64,000 nt of DNA from UKL13-2 sp031414695 (lineage in GTDB: Bacteria; Pseudomonadota; Gammaproteobacteria; Burkholderiales; Usitatibacteraceae). The position numbers and the translations under genes were made by a program. Shown piece by piece: positions 43,687-52,249 of this stretch. The notes below the pieces were generated by a model. That model worked only from the letters and a program-made list of their open reading frames with translations, ran no database searches and had not been told where the DNA came from. The stretch covers positions 28,123 through 92,122 of the forward strand of contig JANNWG010000064.1 in the NCBI GenBank assembly GCA_031414695.1. Direction: 5' to 3'. How positions within the stretch are numbered: position 1 is the stretch's first letter; the number at the start of each line of letters is the position of its first letter.

Positions 43687-44133
43687 ATGCTCGAATTTGC
43701 CTACACTTTAGTTCTGGTACTAAACACGCTTTGGTTTGGAGCTGCTTTTCATTATTTTTCCATCAAGCGCTTTGCTGCGGCAAAGGTGTTGGTGCCAGCG
43801 TCATCGAGAGACTCGCCATTATTTCTCACCATTGCGGCCGCCGTCAGATTCCTTGGCGGCATGAATTTAGCCTTTGCGATGCTTTCATTTTTAATGCTGC
43901 TGCTGCCAATTTTGTCAGTAACACCGGCGCAGCGTGCAACGCTCTTATTCGTTTTAATGATTGCACATGGCAGCCAGTTTTATTACAACCTACCAATCTT
44001 GCGTGCCGGCGGCCGGCAAGGTGAGTCCTTGTGGGATGTTCATCGTGGGCCTATGAAATTTATTTTTACTGTGGATGCATTGCTAATGGTTGCAAATGCA
44101 GTACTTTGCGTTATTTACGTTACGATTAAGTAA
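43687..44133 (+). CDS. Hypothetical integral membrane protein
   Basis: I do not recognise the family. The 148-residue product has four hydrophobic helices (about 3-25, 50-77, 84-100 and 125-146). Between the last two lies a conserved-looking polar loop GSQFYYNLPILRAGGRQGESLWDVHRGPM. It begins 38 bases after the deiodinase-like gene with GGAG before the ATG, so co-transcription is likely, and the two could share a function. Confidence 0.6.
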   Translation: MLEFAYTLVLVLNTLWFGAAFHYFSIKRFAAAKVLVPASSRDSPLFLTIAAAVRFLGGMNLAFAMLSFLMLLLPILSVTPAQRATLLFVLMIAHGSQFYYNLPILRAGGRQGESLWDVHRGPMKFIFTVDALLMVANAVLCVIYVTIK

Positions 44134-44180
44134 GCAAATCTTATCTGTTTACGTGCCAATGGGAATGATGCTAAAAGCAT

Positions 44181-44250
44181 AAACTCATTATATAACGGGC
44201 ATCTTGAGCACATTTTGCTCTAAAACGCCCGTCCTGATTAGTGTTTTAAT
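44181..44250. repeat. Family B repeat copy 5 (convergent with prpF)
   Basis: The hairpin core ACGGGC...TTGAGCA (44195-44209) pairs with TGCTCTAA...GCCCGT (44215-44232), followed by CCTGATTAGTGTTTTA. The right end covers the last codons and stop of prpF (Lys-His-stop). It lies between two convergent genes. Confidence 0.75.
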
Positions 44251-45452
44251 ACTTTAATAGCATCACTTGGCACGCGCGCAAATCCTTCAAACAACACCCG
44301 TGCACTGCGGCTCATGACGGCTTTATTCACAGCCCATTCGCCATTAACTTGCTGCGCTTCTGCTCCCACACGCAGCGTGCCAGATGGGTGGCCAAATCGG
44401 ACGCTGTCCTTTTCGCCACCACCGGCTGCAATATTGACCAATGTGCCGGGTATCGCGGCGGCTGTGCCGATGGCGACCGCCGCTGTGCCCATCATGGCGT
44501 GGTGTAGTTTGCCCATCGACATTGCGCGCACGAGTAGATCAATTTCGTTTGATTGCACTGGTTTACCGCTAGATGAAATGTAATCGGCAGGTCTAGCGAT
44601 GAAGGCAATTTTAGGTGTGTGTTGGCGTGTTTTGGCTTCATCAATGGTTTTGATGAGCCCCATTTTGATTGCACCTGTTGCGCGAATATGTTCAAACAAG
44701 TCGAGGGCAGCGGCGTCATTGTTGATGGCATCTTGCAACTCGGTGCCCGTGTAGCCAATAGCTTCTGCATTGACAAATATCGTCGGTATGCCTGCATTAA
44801 TCATTGTTGCCTTAATGACGCCAATGTTAGGCACATTGAGATCATCAATGAGATTTCCTGTGGGGAACATTGCGCCACCTGCACCGTCCTCCTCAGCAGC
44901 AGCGGGATTGATAAATTCAAGCTGAATTTCAGCCGCCGGAAAAGTCACACCATCCAACTCAAAATCGCCCGTTTCTTGTACTCGACCGTCGGTAATTGGT
45001 ACGTGCGCAATGATGGTTTTTTGAATATTGACCTGCCAAATGCGAACGATAGCGACGCCATTTCGTGGGATGCGGCCCGCATCAACGAGGCCATTTGTAA
45101 TCGCAAATGGTCCAACAGCAGCGCTCAAGTTGCCGCAGTTACCACTCCAATCAACAAACGCTTTATCAATGGCAACTTGGCCAAATAAATAATCCACATC
45201 ATGGTCGGCACGCGTACTTTTAGACAAGATTACTGCTTTGCTCGTGCTCGATGTGCCATTACCCATGCCATCAATTTGTTTGCCGTATGGGTCGGGCGAA
45301 CCGATAACGCGTAGCAGCAGTGTGTCGCGCGCTTCACCTTGGGTTTGTGCGTTTAACGGTAAGTCAGTAAGGTTAAAAAACACACCTTTGGATGTGCCGC
45401 CGCGCATGTAGGTGGCGGGAATTTTTAGCTGGGGTGGGTGAGTTGATGTCAT
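44238..45452 (-). CDS. prpF: 2-methylaconitate cis-trans isomerase PrpF
   Basis: PrpF works with AcnD in the methylcitrate cycle, isomerising 2-methylaconitate so that AcnB or AcnA can hydrate it. The 404-residue product of the diaminopimelate-epimerase-like fold has IPATYMRGGTSKGVFF, GSPDPYGKQIDGMGNGTSST, VDWSGNCGNLSAAVGPFA and GAMFPTGNLIDDLNVP. The length fits. It is the last gene of the prp run, separated from acnD by a DUF559 gene and repeats. Confidence 0.95.
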   Translation of the reverse strand: MTSTHPPQLKIPATYMRGGTSKGVFFNLTDLPLNAQTQGEARDTLLLRVIGSPDPYGKQIDGMGNGTSSTSKAVILSKSTRADHDVDYLFGQVAIDKAFVDWSGNCGNLSAAVGPFAITNGLVDAGRIPRNGVAIVRIWQVNIQKTIIAHVPITDGRVQETGDFELDGVTFPAAEIQLEFINPAAAEEDGAGGAMFPTGNLIDDLNVPNIGVIKATMINAGIPTIFVNAEAIGYTGTELQDAINNDAAALDLFEHIRATGAIKMGLIKTIDEAKTRQHTPKIAFIARPADYISSSGKPVQSNEIDLLVRAMSMGKLHHAMMGTAAVAIGTAAAIPGTLVNIAAGGGEKDSVRFGHPSGTLRVGAEAQQVNGEWAVNKAVMSRSARVLFEGFARVPSDAIKVLKH

Positions 45453-45515
45453 GATCGATGTTATTGGTTGTGGTTATGATTGTTTGCGTTGCGGTTTTAA
45501 GTTAGTAGACCAATC

Positions 45516-45555
45516 CTCACCTAACCTAACCCTTGAAGGGGAGGGAACTAAAGTG
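45516..45555. repeat. Family C copy left of the DUF559 gene
   Basis: CTAACCTAACCCTTGAAGGG is followed by GAGGGAACTAA. CCCTTGAAGGG is a palindrome and GGGAACT continues as in the copies at 46000-46014 and 46070-46083. It lies in the short gap between prpF and the DUF559 gene. Confidence 0.7.
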
Positions 45556-45592
45556 TGCCGCCTTCAAGTGTGAGAGCCGAGCAAGTGGTATG

Positions 45593-45952
45593 TCAAATAC
45601 GTTGTGTCACTGCCGCATAAATTGATTCCATGACGCCATTTAAGTTTGTTGTCACATCGCTATTCCAAAAGCGCAATACCTTAAATCCTGTCGGGGTAAC
45701 TAGGGCGTCGCGTCTTTCGTCGTAAGTGCAATTTTCGGCATGTTGACCGCCATCTATTTCAACAATCAACATCGCATCGAACGACACAAAATCGACGATG
45801 TAATTTTCGATAGTGTGCTGCCTTCTGAAACGAGCATTTAGTACTTGCCGCCCACGTAGTTGCTGCCAAATTATTTTTTCAGTGTCAGTGCTATTGCAGC
45901 GTAGTGTACGCCGATGCTCAGCGTGGGTTTTGCGGTTATTCTGGGATTTCAT
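45593..45952 (-). CDS. DUF559 endonuclease-like protein (Vsr/restriction fold)
   Basis: The 119-residue product has the DUF559 pattern: STDTEKIIWQQLRGRQVLNARFRRQHTIENYIVDFVSFDAMLIVEIDGGQH with the PD-(D/E)xK-like residues Asp (VDF) and Glu-x-Asp (VEIDG), then RRDALVTPTGFKVLRFWNSDV. Members are predicted nucleases with no firm role. It sits between acnD and prpF, breaking the usual adjacency, and is flanked on both sides by CCTCCC-type palindromes, which suggests it arrived with them. Confidence 0.88.
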   Translation of the reverse strand: MKSQNNRKTHAEHRRTLRCNSTDTEKIIWQQLRGRQVLNARFRRQHTIENYIVDFVSFDAMLIVEIDGGQHAENCTYDERRDALVTPTGFKVLRFWNSDVTTNLNGVMESIYAAVTQRI

Positions 45953-45973
45953 TTTGTTGCTTGAATGCCATAA

Positions 45974-46196
45974 CCCATCCCCTCCCTAACCCTCCCCTTG
46001 AAGGGGAGGGAACTTTATCCACGCCGCTTGTAGGCTGCTGGGAACGCACCTTAACACTCCTCTTGAAGGGGGAGGGAACTTTATCCACGCCACTTGTCGG
46101 CAGCTGTTCTGCCATTGCAACTGAGAGGACTACGTTGACACGCACCGCTAAAGCTCCTCCCCCTTCAAGGGGGAGGCTGGGAGGGGGATGGGTGGC
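45974..46196. repeat. Family C cluster between acnD and the DUF559 gene
   Basis: Three units are seen. The first, AACCCATCCCCTCCCTAACC then CTCCCCTTGAAGGGGAGG, is at 45973-46010. The second, CTCCTCTTGAAGGGGGAGGG, is near 46056-46075. The third is the inverse, CCTCCCCCTTCAAGGGGGAGG then CTGGGAGGGGGATGGGT, at 46157-46194. The first and third make an inverted pair about 220 bases apart. The first two share the following GGAACTTTATCCACGCC. Confidence 0.85.
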
Positions 46197-46217
46197 AACA
46201 TTGTGTTCCACATCAAC

Positions 46218-48809
46218 CTAAGCCGCCAGCGCGGCTAAAAAATCTTTCGCAAACCGTTGCAACACGCCGCCCGCTTCGTACACGGATAATTCCTCAGCGG
46301 TGTCGAGCCGACACTGTACTGGCACTTTAACTTGTTCGCCATTTTTGCGATTGATAACTAAGGTGAGTACGGCGCGCGGCGTGCGTTTGCCTACAACGTC
46401 ATATGTTTCGCTGCCGTCAAGGCTCAGTGTGATGCGATTCACGCCGGGCATAAATTCAAGTGGCAGCACACCCATGCCGACAAGGTTAGTACGGTGTATA
46501 CGCTCGAAGCCCTCAGCTACAATCGCCTCCACGCCAGCTAAGCGCACGCCTTTGGCGGCCCAATCGCGCGAGGAGCCTTGGCCGTAATCCCCCCCTGCAA
46601 TGATGATGAGCGGCTGCTTACGCTGCATGTAAGTTTCAATGGCTTCCCACATGCGGGTGATTTTGCCTTCAGGCTCTATGCGCGTCAGTGAGCCACGTTT
46701 GATTGCGCCATCGACCACAGCCATTTCATTCATCAACGTCGGGTTGGCAAAAGTCGCACGCTGTGCAGTGAGATGATCACCGCGATGTGTGGCGTAGGAA
46801 TTAAAATCTTCCTCCGGTAAACCCATCTTCGCGAGATATTCACCTGCGGCGCTATTCAGCATGATAGCGTTCGATGGTGAGAGATGATCCGTAGTGATGT
46901 TGTCGCCGAGCACCGCTAATGGGCGCATACCAGTTAACGTGCGTTCACCAGCGAGTGCGCCTTCCCAATAGGGCGGACGGCGAATGTAGGTGCTCTGTGA
47001 GCGCCAATCATAGAGTGGGGCTACCTTAGTTGCACTCAGCGTGCGGCCTTCAAACATCGGAATATAAACTTTGCGAAATTGCTCAGGCTTGACACTTGCA
47101 GCGACGATTGCATCAATCTCTTCATCAGATGGCCACAGGTCTTTTAACGTAATGGGGTTGCCATTGGTGTCATCGCCAAACGAATCTTTTTCAATATCAA
47201 AACGTACCGTGCCCGCAATCGCGTAGGCCACCACCAATGGCGGGGAGGCTAAAAACGCCTGCTTGGCATAAGGATGAATGCGGCCATCAAAATTACGATT
47301 ACCCGATAGCACGGCGGTCGCATACAAATCGCGATCAATAATTTCTTTTTGAATCGCCGGATCAAGCGCGCCAGACATGCCGTTACACGTGGTGCAGGCA
47401 AAGGCAACAATGCCAAAGCCTAATTGCTCAAGCTCGGTGAGTAATCCTGCATCGTTAAGGTAAAGCTCAACCGTTTTTGATCCTGGTGCGAGAGAACTTT
47501 TTACCCAAGGCTTACGCGTGAGGCCGTGCTTATTCGCATTGCGGGCGATTAAGCCTGCGGCAATCACATTACGCGGGTTTGAGGTGTTCGTGCAGCTGGT
47601 AATGGCCGCAATAATTACCGCGCCATCGGGCATTTCGTTTGGCGTTTTAGTCCATGCACTGGCGATACCTTTGTCAGTGAGTGTGCTCGTCGCCACACGT
47701 GCATGTGGGTTAGATGGGCCAGCAACATTACGCACCACTGTTGATAGATCAAACGATATGAGGCGTTCATAGACGGCTGTTTTCAAGCTATCTGCCCATA
47801 GGCCTGCAACTTTTGCGTACGTTTCCACGAGTGCGATTTGCGCTTCGGTACGCCCCGTTAATCGCAAGTAATCAATGGTTTGTTGGTCAATCGAAAACAT
47901 CGCCGCCGTCGCGCCGTACTCTGGTGCCATGTTGGAGATGGTGGCACGATCACCGAGCGTGAGCGTGGGCACGCCTTCACCGTAAAACTCAAGATATGCG
48001 CCGACCACTTTGGATTTGCGCAGAAACTCTGTCATTGCCAACACAATGTCAGTCGCGGTAATGCCCGGCTGTCGCCGACCCAATAATTCAACGCCGACAA
48101 TTTCTGGCAGCCGCATCCATGATGCGCGACCGAGCATGACATTTTCGGCTTCCAAACCGCCGACGCCAATGGCGACAACGCCGAGCGCGTCAACGTGTGG
48201 CGTGTGGCTATCGGTGCCGATACAAGTATCAGGAAACGCCACGCCGTTTTCGGTGTTAATTACCGGCGACATTTTTTCTAAATTGATTTGATGCATGATG
48301 CCGTTGCCAGCGGGAATCACATCCACGTTGTTGAATGCGTTTTTAGTCCAATCTATAAAGTGAAAACGATCCTCATTGCGACGGTCTTCAATCGCACGGT
48401 TTTTTTCAAATGCTTGTGGGTCAAAGCCGCCACATTCCACTGACAATGAGTGGTCCACAATGAGCTGCACTGGCACCACCGGGTTTACCTGCGCCGGATC
48501 GCCACCCATATCGGCAATCGCATCGCGCAAGCCAGCAAGATCAACCAGTGCCGTCTGCCCAAGAATGTCATGACACACCACGCGCGCCGGAAACCACGGA
48601 AAATCGCGGTCGCGTTTGACTTCAATAATTTGTTTCAAGCATTCCGTGATGATCGCAGGGTCAGCTTTGCGGATGATATTTTCAGCGTGCACGCGCGAGG
48701 TGTATGGCAGCTTGTCGTAGGCGCCTGGCTGAATGGCATCGATGGCTTCGCGGGTGTCGAAGTAATCGAGTGTTGTGCCGGGGAGGGGTTTGCGGTAATT
48801 GGTATTCAT
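46218..48809 (-). CDS. acnD: Fe/S-dependent 2-methylisocitrate dehydratase AcnD
   Basis: This aconitase-family enzyme dehydrates 2-methylcitrate in the methylcitrate cycle and needs PrpF. The 863-residue product starts MNTNYRKPLPGTTLDYFDTREA, as known AcnD proteins do. It has cluster cysteines in IAAITSCTNTSNPRNV and FACTTCNGMSGALDP, and GGDYGQGSSRDWAAKG near the end. Context between prpC and prpF confirms the assignment over a housekeeping aconitase. It starts 48 bases after the prpC stop. Confidence 0.96.
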   Translation of the reverse strand: MNTNYRKPLPGTTLDYFDTREAIDAIQPGAYDKLPYTSRVHAENIIRKADPAIITECLKQIIEVKRDRDFPWFPARVVCHDILGQTALVDLAGLRDAIADMGGDPAQVNPVVPVQLIVDHSLSVECGGFDPQAFEKNRAIEDRRNEDRFHFIDWTKNAFNNVDVIPAGNGIMHQINLEKMSPVINTENGVAFPDTCIGTDSHTPHVDALGVVAIGVGGLEAENVMLGRASWMRLPEIVGVELLGRRQPGITATDIVLAMTEFLRKSKVVGAYLEFYGEGVPTLTLGDRATISNMAPEYGATAAMFSIDQQTIDYLRLTGRTEAQIALVETYAKVAGLWADSLKTAVYERLISFDLSTVVRNVAGPSNPHARVATSTLTDKGIASAWTKTPNEMPDGAVIIAAITSCTNTSNPRNVIAAGLIARNANKHGLTRKPWVKSSLAPGSKTVELYLNDAGLLTELEQLGFGIVAFACTTCNGMSGALDPAIQKEIIDRDLYATAVLSGNRNFDGRIHPYAKQAFLASPPLVVAYAIAGTVRFDIEKDSFGDDTNGNPITLKDLWPSDEEIDAIVAASVKPEQFRKVYIPMFEGRTLSATKVAPLYDWRSQSTYIRRPPYWEGALAGERTLTGMRPLAVLGDNITTDHLSPSNAIMLNSAAGEYLAKMGLPEEDFNSYATHRGDHLTAQRATFANPTLMNEMAVVDGAIKRGSLTRIEPEGKITRMWEAIETYMQRKQPLIIIAGGDYGQGSSRDWAAKGVRLAGVEAIVAEGFERIHRTNLVGMGVLPLEFMPGVNRITLSLDGSETYDVVGKRTPRAVLTLVINRKNGEQVKVPVQCRLDTAEELSVYEAGGVLQRFAKDFLAALAA

Positions 48810-48857
48810 GTGGTCTCAATGCGTTGGTAGGGCCGTTAAAACTGACCCTGCCTATTT

Positions 48858-50015
48858 TTATTTACGGTCTGCTATGGGCACAAATTTCATGTCATCAGGG
48901 CCGACATAATTTGCACTAGGTCGAATAATTTTGTTATCAATGCGTTGCTCGATCACGTGCGCTGCCCAGCCGGACGTGCGTGAAATGATAAACAGTGGCG
49001 TGAACATGGCAGTCGGCACGCCCATCATGTGATACGAGCATGCGCTAAACCAATCGAGATTAGGAAACATTTTTTTCTCGCGCATCATCACCGACTCAAT
49101 GCGTTCGGCGATGTTGTAGAGCTTCATGTTGCCTTGGTCTTTCGAAAGCGTTTCAGCAACGCGCTTAATCACCACATTACGCGGGTCGGAGACGGTATAA
49201 ACCGGATGACCAAAACCAATCACGACTTGCTTTTCCGCAACACGTTTGACGATGTCAGCCTCAGCCTCATCAGGATTGTCATAGCGCGATTGAATATCGA
49301 ATGCGGCCTCATTCGCGCCGCCATGTTTCGGGCCGCGTAGCGCACCGATAGCGCCAGTAATGGCCGAATACATATCAGAGCCCGTGCCAGCAATAACGCG
49401 GGCGGTAAAGGTGGAAGCATTAAATTCATGCTCCGCATAGAGCACGAGTGAGGTATGCATGGCTTTTACGTGCAACGCACTTGGTGGCACACCATGCAGC
49501 AAATGCAGGAAGTGCCCGCCGATAGAATCATCATCGGTCTCAACATCAATGCGCTTACCATTCACCGCAAAGTGATACCAATACAACAGCATCGAGCCGA
49601 ATGAAGCCATCATCCGATCGGCAATATCGCGCGAGCCGACTAAATTGTGATCATCTTTTTCAGGCAGGTTACAGCCTAGTGCAGAGCATGCGGTACGCAA
49701 TACATCCATTGGATGGGCGGACGCTGGTAGTGATTCCAGCACGACTTGTACCGCTACGGGAATGCCGCGCAGGGATTTTAATTTGGCTTTATAGGATTTG
49801 AGTTCAGCGGCCGTTGGTAGCTTACCGTGGACGAGAAGATAAGCTATCTCTTCAAATTCGCAGGATTCGGCCACATCCAAAATATCATAACCACGATAGT
49901 GCAAATCGTTGCCCGTGAGCCCAACAGTGCAAAGGGCTGAGTTGCCAGCAATGACGCCGGATAGGGCAACTGATTTTTTGGCTTTTGGGGCGGCTGAGGT
50001 AGTGGTGTCGGTCAT
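48858..50015 (-). CDS. prpC: 2-methylcitrate synthase
   Basis: This enzyme condenses propionyl-CoA with oxaloacetate. The 385-residue product belongs to the citrate synthase family, with catalytic His in LYAEHEFNASTF and VIGFGHPVYTVSDPRN and Asp near the end region (NLDWFSACSYHMMG). The short form, the ALSGVIAGNSALCTVG start, and PGTR-free HPMDVLRTACSALG are typical of PrpC rather than GltA (429 residues at 62452). A 236-base gap with a half family C copy lies upstream. Confidence 0.95.
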   Translation of the reverse strand: MTDTTTSAAPKAKKSVALSGVIAGNSALCTVGLTGNDLHYRGYDILDVAESCEFEEIAYLLVHGKLPTAAELKSYKAKLKSLRGIPVAVQVVLESLPASAHPMDVLRTACSALGCNLPEKDDHNLVGSRDIADRMMASFGSMLLYWYHFAVNGKRIDVETDDDSIGGHFLHLLHGVPPSALHVKAMHTSLVLYAEHEFNASTFTARVIAGTGSDMYSAITGAIGALRGPKHGGANEAAFDIQSRYDNPDEAEADIVKRVAEKQVVIGFGHPVYTVSDPRNVVIKRVAETLSKDQGNMKLYNIAERIESVMMREKKMFPNLDWFSACSYHMMGVPTAMFTPLFIISRTSGWAAHVIEQRIDNKIIRPSANYVGPDDMKFVPIADRK

Positions 50016-50106
50016 TTCAATTTTCTCCGTCTTCGGTCTGGTGATTTGTGGCTTAAAAAAATACGTTAATGCGCGGAATATTCAAACACTTGCATCGGTT
50101 GCTCAC

Positions 50107-50130
50107 TTTGAAAAGGGAGGTTAGGCGTGA
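50107..50130. repeat. Family C half copy upstream of prpC
   Basis: CTTTGAAAAGGGAGGTTAGG resembles the right arm of the inverted repeat at 36775-36813 (CTTTGAAAAAGGGAGGTTGG). It is in the gap 50016-50251, which otherwise holds no gene that I can support. Confidence 0.55.
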
Positions 50131-50251
50131 TGGCGTATGACTACTGGGCATTCCAGATAAGTCTTCGCTTCAACCAAAATCCCACCCAACTTCACTTTAG
50201 AAAAGGCAGTAGCTGCGTGCTTCTTCGGCTTACTTAGCGCTTTGATTTTGT

Positions 50252-50623
50252 TCATATTGCTTGCATCAATTCAATTCGATTGCCAAACGGGTCCCAAATC
50301 GAGCCGCGATGAAATCCAGAAGACCCACTGTCGATGCGCACTTTCAGGCCTTTTTGCTTGGATAAGTCCGTCAATGCTACGAAGTTATCGACTTGAAACG
50401 CCGGATGGGCATTGGGAGAGGCAACGAATTCTGCTGCTGTGATATTCAAATCTTCACCTAAATGCAAATTGACATGACCACTCGTGAGCCACGCGCCGCT
50501 TTGGCGCATATCAGCGGGCTTCGGCACGCGCGTGAAGCCGAGCAAATCAACGTAAAACGCGAGCGCTACATCAAGCTTACCAGCGGGAATCATGACTTGG
50601 ACGTGATCGAAAGAATGGATCAT
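50252..50623 (-). CDS. VOC-family (glyoxalase/bleomycin resistance) protein
   Basis: The 123-residue product is a single VOC domain: MIHSFDHVQVMIPAGKLDVALAFYVDLLGFTRVPKP at the start, GHVNLHLGEDL in the middle and RGSIWDPFGNRIELMQ at the end, with possible metal ligands His7, His and Glu. The substrate is unknown. I start at the ATG at 50623, whose ATGA overlaps the GNAT stop. It lies inside the prp run between prpB and prpC, so a link to 2-methylcitrate metabolism or CoA-thioester quality control can only be guessed. Confidence 0.85.
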   Translation of the reverse strand: MIHSFDHVQVMIPAGKLDVALAFYVDLLGFTRVPKPADMRQSGAWLTSGHVNLHLGEDLNITAAEFVASPNAHPAFQVDNFVALTDLSKQKGLKVRIDSGSSGFHRGSIWDPFGNRIELMQAI

Positions 50624-51219
50624 TTCTGCCTCACGTCCCATTCATCTCTGGTGATACGATGCACGATATGACGCTTTAACGGCCAATTGGCGGGCACACG
50701 CGGATGGTCAAATTCCATGCTCGGCCACGGGCTCATGCCGATGCGTTGCATCACATTGTGCGAGGGCGTATTGGTAGTCACAGACATTGCCATTACGAAC
50801 GGTAATTGGAGTGAGGTGAATGCAAAGTGTAGTGCCGCTTTCGCCCCCTCAGTAGCGTAACCTTTGCCCCACATGCTGCGTTTTAAGCGCCAACCAATTT
50901 CAACAGCAGGCTGCCACGGTGCTGCAAAGGAAGGCAAGTGGAGGCCAACAAAACCTGCAAATGCGTCAACGCCAGGAATCTCTAGCGCCCAGAAGCCCCA
51001 GCCGCGTTGTACGATGCCTGCACGAATACGCGTCATTTCATCTTGCGATGCTGCTGGATCATTCACTGTAGAAAAGTATTGGCGAACTTCGGCATCCGCA
51101 TTCATCGCAACCCATTCATTGCGGTCGCAATCCTTCCATTGGCGTAGCAACACACGTGGCGTGCGCAGCTCAACCGGTGCTGAAAATGTGCGTAGCAAAA
51201 GGGGCGGCAGGTCGGGCAT
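50620..51219 (-). CDS. GNAT-family N-acetyltransferase
   Basis: The 199-residue protein has the RimJ/RimL-type core: LRTPRVLLRQWKDCDRNEWVAMNAD, GWGFWALEIPG, AVEIGWRLKRSMWGKGYATEGAKAAL with the acetyl-CoA-binding loop, and SHNVMQRIGM. The substrate is unknown. Its ATG overlaps the prpB stop by one base (TAATG read on the minus strand), and its stop overlaps the VOC start. Translational coupling in the prp operon is therefore likely. A role in regulating Prp enzymes by acetylation is possible but unproven. Confidence 0.87.
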   Translation of the reverse strand: MPDLPPLLLRTFSAPVELRTPRVLLRQWKDCDRNEWVAMNADAEVRQYFSTVNDPAASQDEMTRIRAGIVQRGWGFWALEIPGVDAFAGFVGLHLPSFAAPWQPAVEIGWRLKRSMWGKGYATEGAKAALHFAFTSLQLPFVMAMSVTTNTPSHNVMQRIGMSPWPSMEFDHPRVPANWPLKRHIVHRITRDEWDVRQK

Positions 51220-52100
51220 TATTTTTTGGCGGCGTAGAGTTGATTAAGGTGCAATTCAAATGCGTGATAGCCGATACGCTCGTAAAGTTCTTCGCGTGTT
51301 TGCATAATGTCGATGACATTTTTTTGCGTACCGTCGCGGCGTATTGCTTCATAGACTGTTTCCGCCGCTTTGTTCATCGCGCGGAAAGCAGAAAGTGGGT
51401 AGAGCACCATCGCCACATCAGCGGTTTTTAATTCGTCGGTGGTGAAAAAAGGTGTGGAGCCAAATTCTGTAATGTTGCAAAGTACCGGTACTTTGGTTGC
51501 TTCAACAAAACGTTTGTACGTCGGCAAATCGTATGCGGCTTCGGCGAAGATACCGTCAGCGCCTGCTTCCACGCAAGCGACGGCGCGTTCAATGGCTTTA
51601 TCAACGCCCTCGACTTGTATCGCATCGGTGCGTGCAATCAAAAAGAAATTGGCATCTGTTTTTGCGTCCACTGCTGCCTTCACGCGATCAACCATTTCTT
51701 GTTGGGTCACTATCTCTTTACCAGGACGATGCCCGCATCGCTTCGCACCAACTTGGTCCTCAATGTGGCAGGCCGCCGCGCCAAACTTGATGAGTGATTT
51801 GACGGTACGCGCAATGTTAAATGCGGACGGCCCAAAGCCGGTGTCAATGTCAACGAGTAACGGCAGATCGCATACGTCAGTAATGCGACGAATATCGGTG
51901 AGCACATCATCAAGATTGTTGATACCTAAATCGGGCAAGCCAAGCGAGCCTGCCGCCACGCCACCGCCAGATAAATAAATCGCTTTGTAGCCTGCACGTT
52001 TAGCTAGCAACGCATGATTCGCGTTTATCGTACCGATGATTTGAAGTGGGGATTCGTCTTTGAGTGCTTGGCGAAATTTGCTGCCTGCTGATTGGTTCAT
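51219..52100 (-). CDS. prpB: 2-methylisocitrate lyase
   Basis: This enzyme cleaves 2-methylisocitrate into pyruvate and succinate. The 293-residue isocitrate-lyase-superfamily protein has AIYLSGGGVAAGSLGLPDLG, LLVDIDTGFG with a Mg ligand, and the signature KRCGHRPGKEIV with the catalytic Cys. LIARTDAIQVEGVD follows. The length fits PrpB. It is upstream of the GNAT and VOC genes and downstream of the CitE-like gene and a family A repeat. Confidence 0.96.
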   Translation of the reverse strand: MNQSAGSKFRQALKDESPLQIIGTINANHALLAKRAGYKAIYLSGGGVAAGSLGLPDLGINNLDDVLTDIRRITDVCDLPLLVDIDTGFGPSAFNIARTVKSLIKFGAAACHIEDQVGAKRCGHRPGKEIVTQQEMVDRVKAAVDAKTDANFFLIARTDAIQVEGVDKAIERAVACVEAGADGIFAEAAYDLPTYKRFVEATKVPVLCNITEFGSTPFFTTDELKTADVAMVLYPLSAFRAMNKAAETVYEAIRRDGTQKNVIDIMQTREELYERIGYHAFELHLNQLYAAKK

Positions 52101-52126
52101 ATGTTTTACTCGATTATGTTATTTGA

Positions 52127-52249
52127 AACCGCCGATGAACGCCGATGCACGCCGATAAAATCAAAAACGTTTTGCCACAGATAAACACGGATGAAAATAA
52201 GATAAAAGCGGTTGATCTTATCGGCGTTTATCGGCGTTCATCTGCGGTT
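52127..52249. repeat. Family A inverted repeat overlapping the end of the CitE-like gene
   Basis: Arms at about 52127-52164 (AACCGCCGATGAACGCCGAT...) and 52212-52249 (...TCGGCGTTCATCTGCGGTT) pair. The right arm encodes the last residues (about GTADERR and the TAA) of the CitE-like gene. Between the arms, GCCACAGATAAACACGGATG is a second variant of the unit. Confidence 0.85.

Noticed and set aside
44619..45188. 189-codon open frame on the plus strand inside prpF
   Set aside because: The opposite strand encodes a clear PrpF; the plus frame has no recognisable motif and no ribosome binding site.
45904..46221. Two overlapping open frames (both strands) in the repeat cluster near acnD
   Set aside because: They are Pro/Gly/Leu-rich translations of CCTCCC palindromes, not proteins.
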